Source of the DNA: Lentilactobacillus parabuchneri DSM 5707 = NBRC 107865
GTDB lineage: Bacteria; Bacillota; Bacilli; Lactobacillales; Lactobacillaceae
Length of the DNA: 64,000 nucleotides
Direction of reading: 5' to 3'
Assembly: GCF_001435315.1 (NCBI RefSeq)
Contig: NZ_AZGK01000007.1
Coordinates: forward strand, 50,217-114,216
Shown: piece by piece, positions 9,948 through 18,647 of the stretch
How the letters are laid out: every line of letters starts with the position of its first letter
Position numbering within the stretch: the first letter of the stretch is position 1
Notes under the pieces: model-generated
Told to the model about the DNA's origin: nothing
Databases searched by the model: none
The model's input: only the letters and a program-made list of their open reading frames with translations
Program-made: the position numbers and the translations under genes

Positions 9948-11027
9948 TTAGCTGCCAAGAAATTCTTCAATCAGGCTTTGAACAGCTTGGTTGTCTTCCG
10001 GCTTGCCGATGGTAACGCGCAGCCAGTCCTGGCGTAAACCGTTCCGAAGTAAATAACCGTGTGCCAACAAATATTGATGAAGTTCATCTGCATCCCCACC
10101 TTTAACCTGAAAGAAAATGAAGTTCGTGGCCGAATCATAAAATGGCAGTCCCGCTTTAATCAAGAAGTGCTCCCATTTTTGGCGCTCAGAAATAACCTGT
10201 TTGACTGTTGACTGAACAAACGATTGGTCCTTAAAAGCAGCCGTGGCGGCAATTTCTGCAAAAGTGCTCAAATTGTAAGGCAGCCGAACCGCTTGCAGGT
10301 AGCCGATTAACGGTTCCGAACAAACCGCAAAGCCAACCCGGAAGTTGGCCAGGCCGTACGCTTTGGAAAAAGTCCGAAGCACCACCAAATTACGGAACTG
10401 ATGCGTCAACCCGATCACAGAATCATGTGCGTTGCCGGTAAAATCAATATAGGCTTCATCGACAATCACCGTCACTGTTTCAGGAACGTTTTCTAAAAAG
10501 GACTGGATCAGGTTTGGACCCAAGAACGTGCCGGTCGGATTATTAGGATTACAGAGCCAAATCATGCTGGTTTTGTCAGTGATTTCATTTGCCAACGCGT
10601 TTAAATCAATCCGGCCGGATTCATCCAGCGCGACCGATTTTAACGTCGCCCCCTCAATTTGGGAGTGCAAGGCGTATTCTGAAAACGTTGGCTCCGGATC
10701 CAGAACTTCGTCACCCGGTTTCAAAATGACCCGGCATAATAATTCAATGATCTCGTCCAGGCCGTTGCCAAAAATCAGCTGCTGCTCACTGATATCAAAC
10801 TGCGAAGCAATGATCGACCGGAGTTCAGCAGCATTGCTATCCGGATAAAGGTTGGCGTCTTCATAGTGCCACTTGTCCAACGCCTTGGCCACATCAGGTG
10901 ACGTCCCAAACGCATTTTCGTTGGCCGATAGTCGGACCAGCTGCTTTAAGCCCACCTTTTCTTTCAATTGAGCCAACGTCAACTCCGGAATGTAGGGCTT
11001 TAAGTGTTTAACGGCTTCTTTGACCAT
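9948..11027 (-). CDS. hisC: Histidinol-phosphate aminotransferase
   Basis: PLP-dependent aminotransferase of 359 residues that converts imidazole acetol-phosphate to histidinol phosphate. The N-terminal LSANENAFGTSP, central NPNNPTGT and the PLP lysine motif TFSKAYGLANFRVG are visible. The ATG at 11027 lies 8 bases after AAGGAG; two in-frame GTG codons upstream overlap that box. The box lies within the end of hisE, so the two are coupled. It is the last gene of the his operon. Confidence 0.95.
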   Translation of the reverse strand: MVKEAVKHLKPYIPELTLAQLKEKVGLKQLVRLSANENAFGTSPDVAKALDKWHYEDANLYPDSNAAELRSIIASQFDISEQQLIFGNGLDEIIELLCRVILKPGDEVLDPEPTFSEYALHSQIEGATLKSVALDESGRIDLNALANEITDKTSMIWLCNPNNPTGTFLGPNLIQSFLENVPETVTVIVDEAYIDFTGNAHDSVIGLTHQFRNLVVLRTFSKAYGLANFRVGFAVCSEPLIGYLQAVRLPYNLSTFAEIAATAAFKDQSFVQSTVKQVISERQKWEHFLIKAGLPFYDSATNFIFFQVKGGDADELHQYLLAHGYLLRNGLRQDWLRVTIGKPEDNQAVQSLIEEFLGS

Positions 11028-11029
11028 CC

Positions 11030-11350
11030 TCACCACTCCTTAATTTGTTTACGGTCCCGGGTGATGCTCTTCTTGCCTTCACGGCTGGCTAACTCCTGCT
11101 TAATCTGATCAGGGGTAATGCCGCGTTCCGCCATCAACACCTCAACGTGGTAGGCCAAATCGGCCACTTCCAAAATAAAGTCCGGATCGGATGGGTTCTT
11201 TGCGGCAACCACCACCTCAGTGGCCTCCTCACCGATTTTCTTCAAAATCTTATCGAGGCCCTTGGTAAACAAATAATCCGTGTATGAGCCTTTCTCGGGG
11301 TTATTTTTCCGCTCTAAAATTAATTGGTATAATTCGTCTAAATCTTGCAT
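11030..11350 (-). CDS. hisE: Phosphoribosyl-ATP pyrophosphatase
   Basis: Protein of 106 residues that hydrolyses phosphoribosyl-ATP to phosphoribosyl-AMP, the second step of histidine synthesis. The MazG-like motif [15 protein letters not shown] and the following [12 protein letters not shown] match the family. The ATG at 11350 follows GAGGAGG and is preferred over the ATG seven codons upstream. HisE and HisI are separate proteins here, as in many lactobacilli, instead of the fused HisIE of enteric bacteria. Confidence 0.93.
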   Translation of the reverse strand: MQDLDELYQLILERKNNPEKGSYTDYLFTKGLDKILKKIGEEATEVVVAAKNPSDPDFILEVADLAYHVEVLMAERGITPDQIKQELASREGKKSITRDRKQIKEW

Positions 11351-11351
11351 A

Positions 11352-11651
11352 CTATTCCTCCTCGTTTGCAACAGGTAAAATTGTTCGGTAAAAGCAGCTG
11401 GTGTGCCCAGTATGACAAGCCGGGCCAGCCGGGATGACCTTCATTAATAACGTGTCTTCATCACAGTCAATGTCAATTGAGACAATCTGTTGGGTGTTAC
11501 CGCTGGTTGCCCCCTTGTGCCACAGCTCTTTTCGACTTCCTGACCAAAACCAGGTTTGTCTGGTTTTGAGGCTCAAATTAAAACTTTCTTCATTAACATA
11601 AGCCATCATCAAAACCTGTTTGGTCCGATCATCAATGACAATCGTCGGCAC
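11352..11651 (-). CDS. hisI: Phosphoribosyl-AMP cyclohydrolase, N-terminus uncertain
   Basis: HisI opens the adenine ring of phosphoribosyl-AMP. Metal-binding motifs DCDEDTLL and CHTGHTSCF and the signature [16 protein letters not shown] are intact. The given start is a GTG at 11651 and yields 99 residues. Homologues usually have about 12 more residues with a pattern like FxKYxxGLVP. That stretch is encoded in frame here ([11 protein letters not shown]), but no ATG, GTG or TTG precedes it. A strong AAAGGGG box lies 5-7 bases before an in-frame ACG at 11690. The true start may therefore be non-canonical, giving 112 residues, or the N-terminus may be truncated. Confidence 0.85.
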   Translation of the reverse strand: MPTIVIDDRTKQVLMMAYVNEESFNLSLKTRQTWFWSGSRKELWHKGATSGNTQQIVSIDIDCDEDTLLMKVIPAGPACHTGHTSCFYRTILPVANEEE

Positions 11652-11683
11652 TAATCCATCCGGGTACTTTTCAAAATTTGGTG

Positions 11684-12442
11684 TTAACGTACGATCACCC
11701 CTTTTGTTCTTAAATCCTGTTTGACTTGTGGAATTGTCAGTTCGCCAAAATGAAAAACTGACGCTGCCAGCGCCCCATCGACATCTGTTTTGGCAAAGAC
11801 TTCCGAAAAATCATTGATTTGGCCACAGCCACCGGAAGCGATAACCGGAACGTTGACGGCGGCCGTTAACTGCTGGTACAAGGCAATGTCGTAGCCGCTT
11901 TTGGTGCCGTCCTTATCCATGCTGGTGACTAGGAGTTCACCCGCACCGCGCCGGACGCCTTCTTTGGCCCACTCGATCGCATCCAAATCAGTTTGCTTGC
12001 GGCCGCCGTTAACGTAAACATCGTAGCCTTGTCGAACAGGATTCCATTTGGCATCAATGGCTAAAACAACACATTGGGCGCCAAATTTTTCTGCCCCTTG
12101 GGTAATGAGGTCTGGATCACTGACCGCCGCGGAATTAACTGCCGTCTTGTCGGCGCCTGCCTTGAGTAAATTCTGCATATCGTCAACGTTGTGAATCCCG
12201 CCGCCAACGGTCAGGGGCATAAAAACCTGACTGGCGACTTCTTCAATCGTTGCCACAATCGCTTTTCGTTTCTCGTTGGTTGCGGTGATATCCAAAAAGA
12301 CCAATTCATCAGCCCCCTGCTTTTGATAAGCAGCCGCAATTTCGGTGGGGTCACCGACATCTTGCAAATTGACAAAGTTGACGCCTTTTTTAACTCTGCC
12401 GTGATCAACGTCCAGGCAGGGAATAATTCGTTTAGCCAACAC
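11684..12442 (-). CDS. hisF: Imidazole glycerol phosphate synthase, cyclase subunit
   Basis: Protein of 252 residues, a (beta/alpha)8 barrel that joins ammonia from HisH to PRFAR. The catalytic Asp pair is in [10 protein letters not shown] (about residue 12) and [12 protein letters not shown]. The start is GTG at 12442, seven bases after GGAGGTG, overlapping the end of hisA. It partners with hisH two genes upstream. Confidence 0.96.
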   Translation of the reverse strand: MLAKRIIPCLDVDHGRVKKGVNFVNLQDVGDPTEIAAAYQKQGADELVFLDITATNEKRKAIVATIEEVASQVFMPLTVGGGIHNVDDMQNLLKAGADKTAVNSAAVSDPDLITQGAEKFGAQCVVLAIDAKWNPVRQGYDVYVNGGRKQTDLDAIEWAKEGVRRGAGELLVTSMDKDGTKSGYDIALYQQLTAAVNVPVIASGGCGQINDFSEVFAKTDVDGALAASVFHFGELTIPQVKQDLRTKGVIVR

Positions 12443-13160
12443 GGGCGTTCACCTCCGCTAATGTTTGTAAGGGTAAGTCTCCAGTGGCCATGGCCTTGCC
12501 GACAATTGCGGCTTTAATGCCGGCCGCTTCAAGTTGTTGTAAATCCGCCACGTTTCGAATACCGCCCGAAGCAATGACGGTGACTTCTGGAAATTTCACT
12601 TGTAACTGGCTTAATTGCGCCGTGTTGGGGCCCGACATGGTGCCGTCACGGGAAATGTCGGTGACAATAAAGGTCTCAACTCCAAACGCAGCCATCGAGG
12701 CCATCAGCGAAGCCATTTCCACCTGGCTTTGTTCCAGCCAACCGGAGACGGCGACCTGGCCATTTTTGCCATCAATTCCAACGACAATCTGATCGGCACC
12801 AAACTGGTTAATCGCCGATTGAACCAGCTTGGGGTCGTTCAATGCGGCTGACCCCAGGATGACCCGGTCAACGCCGGACGTCAGGTAGGCATTAATCTGA
12901 GACATTGAGCGAATCCCGCCGCCAACTTCAACCTTGAGGTCGGTTTGCTCACAAATCTGCTCAATGATTGTCCGATTGACTGGTCGGCCGGACTTGGCCC
13001 CATCCAAATCGACTAAATGAAGGTTGGTCAGTCCCGCCTGTTCAATGCTGACGGCTTGTTCAACCGGAGATTGACTGATGACGGTTGTTTGTTTGAAGTC
13101 CCCTTGATACAGGCGGACGCTTTGCTGATTTTTCAAATCAATTGCGGGAATAATCTGCAT
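12432..13160 (-). CDS. hisA: ProFAR isomerase
   Basis: Protein of 242 residues with the (beta/alpha)8 fold that isomerises ProFAR to PRFAR. Catalytic Asp residues appear in PAIDLKNQQ and [14 protein letters not shown]. The ATG at 13160 lies ten bases after AAGGAG, whereas an in-frame TTG two codons earlier is only four bases from it. The gene overlaps both hisH and hisF, consistent with tight translational coupling. Confidence 0.95.
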   Translation of the reverse strand: MQIIPAIDLKNQQSVRLYQGDFKQTTVISQSPVEQAVSIEQAGLTNLHLVDLDGAKSGRPVNRTIIEQICEQTDLKVEVGGGIRSMSQINAYLTSGVDRVILGSAALNDPKLVQSAINQFGADQIVVGIDGKNGQVAVSGWLEQSQVEMASLMASMAAFGVETFIVTDISRDGTMSGPNTAQLSQLQVKFPEVTVIASGGIRNVADLQQLEAAGIKAAIVGKAMATGDLPLQTLAEVNARVG

Positions 13161-13764
13161 TTTCAACCAACTCCTTAAATTTCGTTAAGCCTGCAAGTCC
13201 AACCGTTCCACTTTTTTCGGGGTGAAATTGCATGCCGATCACATTTTCTTTACGGACAATACTGGGGATGCTTACCCCGTAATCAACGGTGGCGAGGATA
13301 TTAGCCGAATCCGTTTTGGCATAGTAGGAATGAACGAAGTAGCTGAACTGGTTATCAAATACGTCTGCCAACGGGTCTGCTTGCGTGACTTGATTTTGAT
13401 CCCATCCCATATGGGGAACCTTAACGCCCAAATTATCGGGAATTGCAACGACTCGCCCTGGAATCAGGCCTAGGCCGTCAGTTTGGCCAAACTCGTCACT
13501 TGTTTCAAATAAAACCTGCATCCCCAGGCAAATGCCGAGAATCGGAATTTTGGAACTGGCGGCTTCTTGAATCACCGTCACCAGGCCACGTTCTTTTAAT
13601 GACAACATGGCTTTTTTAAACGCACCCACGCCTGGTAAAATCAGGCCGTCTGCACTTAAAATTTGTCCCGGATCCGCACTTAAAACACTTTCAACTCCCA
13701 GATAATCCAACGCTTTTTTTACGTTTCGCGTGTTTCCGGTGTCGTAATCAATCACAACAATCAT
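13138..13764 (-). CDS. hisH: Imidazole glycerol phosphate synthase, glutaminase subunit
   Basis: Class I glutamine amidotransferase of 208 residues that supplies ammonia to HisF. The nucleophile elbow GICLGMQVLF and the His/Glu pair in GMQFHPEKSG complete the catalytic triad. The ATG follows a GGGGG box inside the end of hisB. Confidence 0.96.
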   Translation of the reverse strand: MIVVIDYDTGNTRNVKKALDYLGVESVLSADPGQILSADGLILPGVGAFKKAMLSLKERGLVTVIQEAASSKIPILGICLGMQVLFETSDEFGQTDGLGLIPGRVVAIPDNLGVKVPHMGWDQNQVTQADPLADVFDNQFSYFVHSYYAKTDSANILATVDYGVSIPSIVRKENVIGMQFHPEKSGTVGLAGLTKFKELVENADYSRN

Positions 13765-14348
13765 TAGATAACCCCCTTGGTTGACGGAATCCCCTTTATC
13801 TCAGGATTTAAGCTGACGGCGGCTCGCAGTGCCCTTCCCAACGCCTTAAACAGCGTTTCGATTTTGTGGTGGGTGTTTCTGCCGTACAGCACTTCGGCGT
13901 GTAAATTCAGCTCGGCATTAAACGCAAGCGCTTGGAAGAAATCTTCGGTTACTTCGGTATCGTAGCCACCAAGGTGGTCGTTATCGAATTCTGCTTTGAA
14001 TACCAGATACGAACGCCCTGACAGGTCAATCACTACCCGACTCAAGGTTTCGTCCAGCGGAATTAGTGCGGAACCGAACCGCTCAATGCCGGCTTTGTCA
14101 CCAAGGGCTTGTTTTAACGCCATCCCCAGCGCAATGCCAACGTCTTCGGTTGTATGGTGCGGATCCACATCCAAATCACCTTTGGCTTTCACGACCAAGC
14201 CGAAGCGGCCATGGCGGGCAAACGCGTCGAGCATATGGTTAAAAAAGCCAATCCCAGTGTCAATTTGAATTTTTGAATAGTCGTCCAAGTTCAGTGATAA
14301 GTCAACCTGAGTTTCGTTTGTATTTCTGGAAATCGTTGCCTGTCTCAT
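13764..14348 (-). CDS. hisB: Imidazoleglycerol-phosphate dehydratase
   Basis: Mn-dependent dehydratase of 194 residues, monofunctional as in Gram-positive bacteria. The two duplicated metal motifs are [14 protein letters not shown] and [15 protein letters not shown]. The ATG at 14348 lies 8 bases after AGGAG; a GTG three codons upstream abuts that box and is unlikely. The gene directly follows hisG, with its ribosome binding site inside the hisG 3' end. In related operons hisD usually sits at this junction. Confidence 0.95.
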   Translation of the reverse strand: MRQATISRNTNETQVDLSLNLDDYSKIQIDTGIGFFNHMLDAFARHGRFGLVVKAKGDLDVDPHHTTEDVGIALGMALKQALGDKAGIERFGSALIPLDETLSRVVIDLSGRSYLVFKAEFDNDHLGGYDTEVTEDFFQALAFNAELNLHAEVLYGRNTHHKIETLFKALGRALRAAVSLNPEIKGIPSTKGVI

Positions 14349-14353
14349 ATTGG

Positions 14354-15007
14354 TCACTCCTTGATTAAATTAGATTGTCCTGATTGTTGGTCGGCGCGCT
14401 GTAAATTCGTGATGAGTTGCTTGATCTGTGGCTGATACTGGCGAAGTGCCAATCGGTTGACGACCAACTTGGTGTTGACCGGCTGAAGCCGTGCATAGAC
14501 TTGAAGATGATTTTCTCTAAGGGTATTTCCGGTTTCGACAATGTCGACGATCGCATCCGCCAAGCCAATCAGCGGCGCCAGTTCAACCGAGCCTTCAATT
14601 TTAATGATTTCAACATCCTCACCAATCCCTTGAAAATAACGCTTGGTGATGTTGGGATACTTGGTCGCGATAATCTTTCGCCGGTGAGCCTGAGGGTCAA
14701 AATCAGAAGTCGATGCCAGAACGAACCGGCATTTGCCAACGCTCAGGTCAAGCATGGCGTACTGGGAATTCTGTTGCTCATCAAGAATGTCGCTGCCAAC
14801 AATCCCAATTTGAACCGATCCGTTGTTGAGGTAGGTCAAGACGTCCGGTCCCTTCACCAAAATAATTTCGTAACGGGGATCTTCATCAAAGATCAATCGC
14901 CGTTGTTTGTTTCGAATACCGTCACAATTGATGCCACTCGCTTCTAGTAGCGGAACTACCTGCTGTTCGGTACGGCCTTTAGTTAAGGCGATTTTTAATC
15001 GTTTCAT
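14354..15007 (-). CDS. hisG: ATP phosphoribosyltransferase, short form
   Basis: Catalytic subunit of 217 residues for the first step of histidine synthesis, ATP plus PRPP. It is the short form that lacks the C-terminal regulatory domain and needs HisZ, encoded just upstream. The PRPP-binding region reads [17 protein letters not shown]. Its ATG overlaps the hisZ stop codon (TAATG). Confidence 0.95.
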   Translation of the reverse strand: MKRLKIALTKGRTEQQVVPLLEASGINCDGIRNKQRRLIFDEDPRYEIILVKGPDVLTYLNNGSVQIGIVGSDILDEQQNSQYAMLDLSVGKCRFVLASTSDFDPQAHRRKIIATKYPNITKRYFQGIGEDVEIIKIEGSVELAPLIGLADAIVDIVETGNTLRENHLQVYARLQPVNTKLVVNRLALRQYQPQIKQLITNLQRADQQSGQSNLIKE

Positions 15008-16149
15008 TATTTCACCTGCTTTGTTAAATCAATCAGTTGACTGCCGTTGCTTGCTGCCAGTCGTTTGGCAGCTTCACGGTCGTTTGTCAGACAGAGGGTT
15101 GAATTTGGTGTTTTGGCCAACGTTTCAACGGCGGCTTCCCACTGGTCATCGTTGAAGAAAATCAAAGACTGCGGTGTGTCTGCAGGAAGTGCGGTGCGTT
15201 CAACCAACGAATCAACGTCGAAAGCAACGCCCACCGCGGAAGTCTTGACCTTTTGAAAATTTGTCAGTAAGTCGTCATAGCGACCGCCGCTAAACAGGTA
15301 GTCGGCTGACTGCTCGGTAAAGCCTCGAAACGCCATGCCGGTGTAGTACTGCTGAGGAGAAGGAATACTGAGGTCAACGGTGACCGTGTCATCGGGGTAC
15401 ATTTCATTAATGAATTGGGCCGTTGACTGAAGGTCACTGATGATCGGCTGTAACGCTGGAATCTCGGGTAAACGGTCAACGACTTCCATCACTTGGTCAA
15501 AATCACCAAACAACCACGGCCATTCCTGGAGAAAGTCGCCGAAGTCGCTTTGTTTTAGCGGGGCAATCAAACTGTCAAACTTGCTTAAATCTTTATTAAA
15601 CAGCGCCTGTTTGAGACTATCACCGGTGGCTTCCGGAAGCCCCAGTTGGTCGACAACCACGGCCACAAATTTGGCGTGACTCAGTTCAACGGTGACGTTT
15701 TTGATCGCCATTTCCCGACAGCCGGACAACGCAACGTCCAAGCATTCCCAATCCGCTTTCAATCCCCGGTAACCGACAATTTCAATGCCGGCTTGGGTCA
15801 GCTGGTTGTAGCTTCCGGATAACTGTTTTTTGACCCGGAAGACGTCGCCACCGTAGTACCATTTGACTGGCAGATCAACGCCGGTCGTCGCCATCACCCG
15901 GGCAACCGGCAACGTTAGATCCGGCCTTAATACTAACGGTTCCCCCTGATCATCCAACAGTTGATAAGGTCGATAGTTGTCTGCATTCAACGGCTGGAAA
16001 ACATCTGAGTATTCCAAAACCGGTGTCGTTAATTTCCGAAATCCGCGGTTTCTGAAATTCTTAAATAATTTATTTTCAATTGATTCCTTAACTTCAGCTT
16101 GAACTCCGAGTTCATCGCGGGTTCCGCTTGGTAAATTTTTATTTTTCAT
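15007..16149 (-). CDS. hisZ: ATP phosphoribosyltransferase regulatory subunit
   Basis: Histidyl-tRNA synthetase paralogue of 380 residues that forms a hetero-octamer with short HisG and confers histidine feedback. Class II synthetase motifs are visible in LRPDLTLPVARVMA and in YYTGMAFRGF and GGRYDDL. The frame is open to 16257, but that extension overlaps the T-box terminator. The ATG at 16149, preceded by GGGAAGTGA, gives the family N-terminus (NLPSGTRDEL). First gene of the T-box-controlled his operon. Confidence 0.93.
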   Translation of the reverse strand: MKNKNLPSGTRDELGVQAEVKESIENKLFKNFRNRGFRKLTTPVLEYSDVFQPLNADNYRPYQLLDDQGEPLVLRPDLTLPVARVMATTGVDLPVKWYYGGDVFRVKKQLSGSYNQLTQAGIEIVGYRGLKADWECLDVALSGCREMAIKNVTVELSHAKFVAVVVDQLGLPEATGDSLKQALFNKDLSKFDSLIAPLKQSDFGDFLQEWPWLFGDFDQVMEVVDRLPEIPALQPIISDLQSTAQFINEMYPDDTVTVDLSIPSPQQYYTGMAFRGFTEQSADYLFSGGRYDDLLTNFQKVKTSAVGVAFDVDSLVERTALPADTPQSLIFFNDDQWEAAVETLAKTPNSTLCLTNDREAAKRLAASNGSQLIDLTKQVK

Positions 16150-16174
16150 ACCGTCACTTCCCAATTTCTTGAAT

Positions 16175-16430
16175 AAAAAAAAGTCCCCGAAAACTGTATT
16201 CAGTCTTCGAGGACGCCTTAAATGTCGTGGTTCCACCCCAATTTGCCGCTGCCTCACAGTAGCCGGCCTTACGTTGCCAATATCTAGTCATCCTCTGATA
16301 ACAGATATGGTAACCCTGATAACGCTAAACATGCGAACCGGCCTACTTGATTCAGCCGATTAGTTCATAGATGTGTGTTCGCCAGCTCAACTCACCCCTT
16401 CTCAGCCACGGGACTCTCTTTAAAATCAAC
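16175..16430 (-). promoter_or_regulatory. T-box riboswitch leader of the his operon
   Basis: The conserved antiterminator sequence GGGTGGAACCACG lies at 16226-16238. It is followed by a terminator hairpin (14 bp stem with two G-U pairs, 16183-16214) and eight T (16175-16182). Stem I begins with AGAGAGTCCCGTGGCTG near 16420. A CAC triplet at 16375-16377 in the context GAACACACA is the likely specifier, which would pair with histidyl-tRNA. Such leaders let transcription continue when the cognate tRNA is uncharged. The whole 375-base gap between hisZ and the phosphatase gene is taken up by this leader and its promoter. Confidence 0.9.
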
Positions 16431-16458
16431 ACTGGTTACTTTTTCTAATCAAAACTTT

Positions 16459-16464
16459 ATTATA
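16459..16464 (-). promoter_or_regulatory. -10 element of the his operon promoter
   Basis: TATAAT on the minus strand, roughly 40 bases upstream of T-box stem I. No convincing -35 hexamer is visible at 16-18 bases, so the promoter may be weak. Confidence 0.45.
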
Positions 16465-16524
16465 TTAATTTTTACTTGATTTAGTTTCATATGATACCCC
16501 GAATATTCTAAAAGTCAAGGCGCT

Positions 16525-17361
16525 TTACTCAATTAATGAGATGACACCGTGATAGCCATGACCGACTTCGGCGATGCTATGGGCGTCGCTGCCATAAACC
16601 CAGGGAATTTTTAATTCATTTGCCATTTTAATAATTGATAATGATGGATACTGCTCATTGCAATACGGTTTGTATAATCCGGCGGCGTTTAAATCAAGTT
16701 CACGCCGTTGTTTTTTGACCGTTTTCAAAATTTCGGCAATTAATTGGAAATTTTCAGATGAGAAATTGGCATCCAGTTGAAAATAATCCTGAAACTTTTT
16801 GATAAGCGTCATGTGGCCAATTCGATTCGGCGCGTAGTCCCCTAAGTCTGCCTGCAATGAATCCAAAACCGCTTGAAAATATTGGTGATAAAGCGCCTGA
16901 GAATCAGCTGCCTGACTGAGCAGCCCTTCTTGAAAATCGGCGGGGGTGTCATCCACACACCAGTATCTTCCATCTTTTCCCTTCATAAAGTGAACGGATA
17001 AGATACTGTCGGACGTTTGTGGCCCGTATTGATCTAGAAACTCACGCGTCCAATCAGTGAAGTCCGGCAGGTAGTCAACCTCAAACCCAATCCGAATTTT
17101 AATTTGGTCCGCATATTTTGCCTTCATCCGGTTGGCTTTTTCAAAATAGGCGTCAAGGTCGCCTGCGGCCATCGCGGCTTCAGTCAGTCCTGTTTTCTGG
17201 CCGGCGTACCGCTGGGCAAATTGTTTGGGCAACGGGGCGTGCTCGGTAATGCTGTATTCTTGAAAGCCTAATTTGATTGCCTTTTGAATCATCAATTCAA
17301 CGTCGTCACCGCTGCCGTGGGGACAAAATTCGGTGTGTGAATGGCCCTCTCGTTTCAACAA
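16525..17361 (-). CDS. hisK: Histidinol-phosphatase, PHP family
   Basis: PHP-domain phosphatase of 278 residues that removes phosphate from histidinol phosphate, the step before histidinol oxidation. Metal ligands appear in REGHSHTEFCPHGS, ITEHAPLP and VYGSDAHSIAEVGHG. The start is TTG at 17361, seven bases after AAAGGAGG; the open frame extends to 17403, but those codons overlap the upstream terminator stem. It lies just upstream of the his T-box and is not under its control unless transcription reads through. Confidence 0.9.
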   Translation of the reverse strand: MLKREGHSHTEFCPHGSGDDVELMIQKAIKLGFQEYSITEHAPLPKQFAQRYAGQKTGLTEAAMAAGDLDAYFEKANRMKAKYADQIKIRIGFEVDYLPDFTDWTREFLDQYGPQTSDSILSVHFMKGKDGRYWCVDDTPADFQEGLLSQAADSQALYHQYFQAVLDSLQADLGDYAPNRIGHMTLIKKFQDYFQLDANFSSENFQLIAEILKTVKKQRRELDLNAAGLYKPYCNEQYPSLSIIKMANELKIPWVYGSDAHSIAEVGHGYHGVISLIE

Positions 17362-17388
17362 ATTGATTCCTCCTTTGATTTGTTTGGC

Positions 17389-17426
17389 AAAACAGCCGCC
17401 CAATCAACAATGATCAGAACGGCTGT
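17389..17426 (-). terminator. Probable terminator after the first ilvE
   Basis: ACAGCCG (17392-17398) pairs with CGGCTGT (17420-17426) and is followed on the minus strand by a short T run. The long loop makes it a moderate terminator, so some read-through into hisK is possible. Confidence 0.5.
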
Positions 17427-17436
17427 GAGATGATGA

Positions 17437-18474
17437 TTAAACTTCAACTTTTTGGATCCATCCCTCAGGCGCTTCAACGTCTCCGAATTGAATTCCAGTT
17501 AATTCATCGTATAACTTGCGGGTTATTGGGCCAACCTCGGTCTCACTATAAAAGACGTGCAACTGGTCCTTATACTCAATGCCGCCGATTGGTGCAATGA
17601 CAGCTGCAGTTCCCATGGCACCGGCTTCTTTGAAGCGATCCAGGTCGTCAATGAAGACATCTCCTTCAACCGGCTTCAATCCCAGTCGATTCTCTGCCAA
17701 ATATAACAATGAGTATTTGGTGATACTTGGTAAAATCGAATCGGATTTAGGGGTCACAAATTCATTATCCTGGGTAATACCAAAGAAGTTCGCTGAACCG
17801 GCTTCTTCAATCTTGGTGTGCGTCGCCGGATCCAAATAGATCACATCCGAATAACCTGCTTTATGGGCTTCATCACCTGGTAACAAACTACCGCCGTAAT
17901 TGCCGCCGACTTTACTTTGACCGGTTCCATGAGGTGCTGCCCGATCATAGTAAGATGTGGTGAAGTTGGTTGGCTTTAAGCCGCCCTTATAGTAAGCGCC
18001 CACGGGCATCGCAAAAATCGTGAAAATATATTCTTGGGCTGGATGAACACCGATATTGCCACCGACACCGATCATCAATGGCCGTAAATAAAGGGTGCCA
18101 CCAGTGCCGTATGGTGGCACATAGTCGGCGTTTGCCGCAACAACTTGTTTAACGGCAGCAATGAACTTATCCTCTGGAAATGCCGGCATTAACAGCCGTG
18201 CACAAGAACGTTGCATCCGTTTGGCGTTTTGATCCGGACGAAACAAGTTAATACTGCCGTCTTTGGTCCGATAAGCCTTTAAGCCTTCAAAGTCGGCTTG
18301 ACCGTAATGAAGACCAGTCGAGCCCTCACTGATATGTAGCGTACCATCTTCTGTTAGCTCACCGTCGTCCCATTTGCCATCTTGGTAGTGTGCCAAGAAA
18401 CGATAAGGTAAGTCCATGTAATCAAAGCCTAAGTTTGTCCAATCAATTTCTGAAGCCGGTTGTGCTTTTGCCAT
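17437..18474 (-). CDS. ilvE: Branched-chain amino acid aminotransferase, copy 1
   Basis: PLP fold-type IV aminotransferase of 345 residues that interconverts Leu, Ile and Val with their keto acids. The region GTGQSKVGGNYGGS carries the expected PLP lysine, and EAGSANFFGI and GAMGTAAVI match the substrate and cofactor loops. The ATG follows AGGAGGAG. It is paralogous to the next gene upstream, but has its own promoter. In lactobacilli lacking full branched-chain synthesis these enzymes serve amino acid catabolism or final transamination; that role here is inferred. Confidence 0.93.
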   Translation of the reverse strand: MAKAQPASEIDWTNLGFDYMDLPYRFLAHYQDGKWDDGELTEDGTLHISEGSTGLHYGQADFEGLKAYRTKDGSINLFRPDQNAKRMQRSCARLLMPAFPEDKFIAAVKQVVAANADYVPPYGTGGTLYLRPLMIGVGGNIGVHPAQEYIFTIFAMPVGAYYKGGLKPTNFTTSYYDRAAPHGTGQSKVGGNYGGSLLPGDEAHKAGYSDVIYLDPATHTKIEEAGSANFFGITQDNEFVTPKSDSILPSITKYSLLYLAENRLGLKPVEGDVFIDDLDRFKEAGAMGTAAVIAPIGGIEYKDQLHVFYSETEVGPITRKLYDELTGIQFGDVEAPEGWIQKVEV

Positions 18475-18538
18475 AAATTTCTCCTCCTGGGGGGTTAGGT
18501 TGATGTCAGCATCTCAATCGGTCTAACCAATTTCTCAT

Positions 18539-18568
18539 ATTCTAATGAATTGACACCCAAATGTCAAT
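18539..18568 (-). promoter_or_regulatory. Promoter of the first ilvE with embedded inverted repeat
   Basis: TTGACA (18562-18567) and TAGAAT (18539-18544) on the minus strand are 17 bases apart, close to consensus. The -35 box forms one arm of a perfect 7 bp inverted repeat, ATTGACA-N6-TGTCAAT (18549-18568). This geometry could be a repressor site or coincidence. Confidence 0.7.
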
Positions 18569-18584
18569 TGCTTCTTGAAGTCAA

Positions 18585-18637
18585 AATTAAAAGGCAAGCT
18601 GCCCACTCCTGAGTAGAGTGGCCGCTTACCTTTAATT
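18585..18637 (-). terminator. Terminator after the second ilvE
   Basis: A long imperfect stem (AAAGGTAAGC-GGCCACTC paired with GAGTGGGC-AGCTTGCCTTT) ends in a T-rich stretch, directly after the stop codon at 18648. It separates the two aminotransferase genes. Confidence 0.8.
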
Positions 18638-18647
18638 TTATAACGGA

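Noticed and set aside
10680..10700. CcpA cre-like sequence within hisC
   Set aside because: Imperfect match inside coding sequence and far from any promoter.
14417..14947. Open frame of 176 codons antisense to hisG
   Set aside because: Shadow of the hisG coding pattern; no start signal and no family resemblance.
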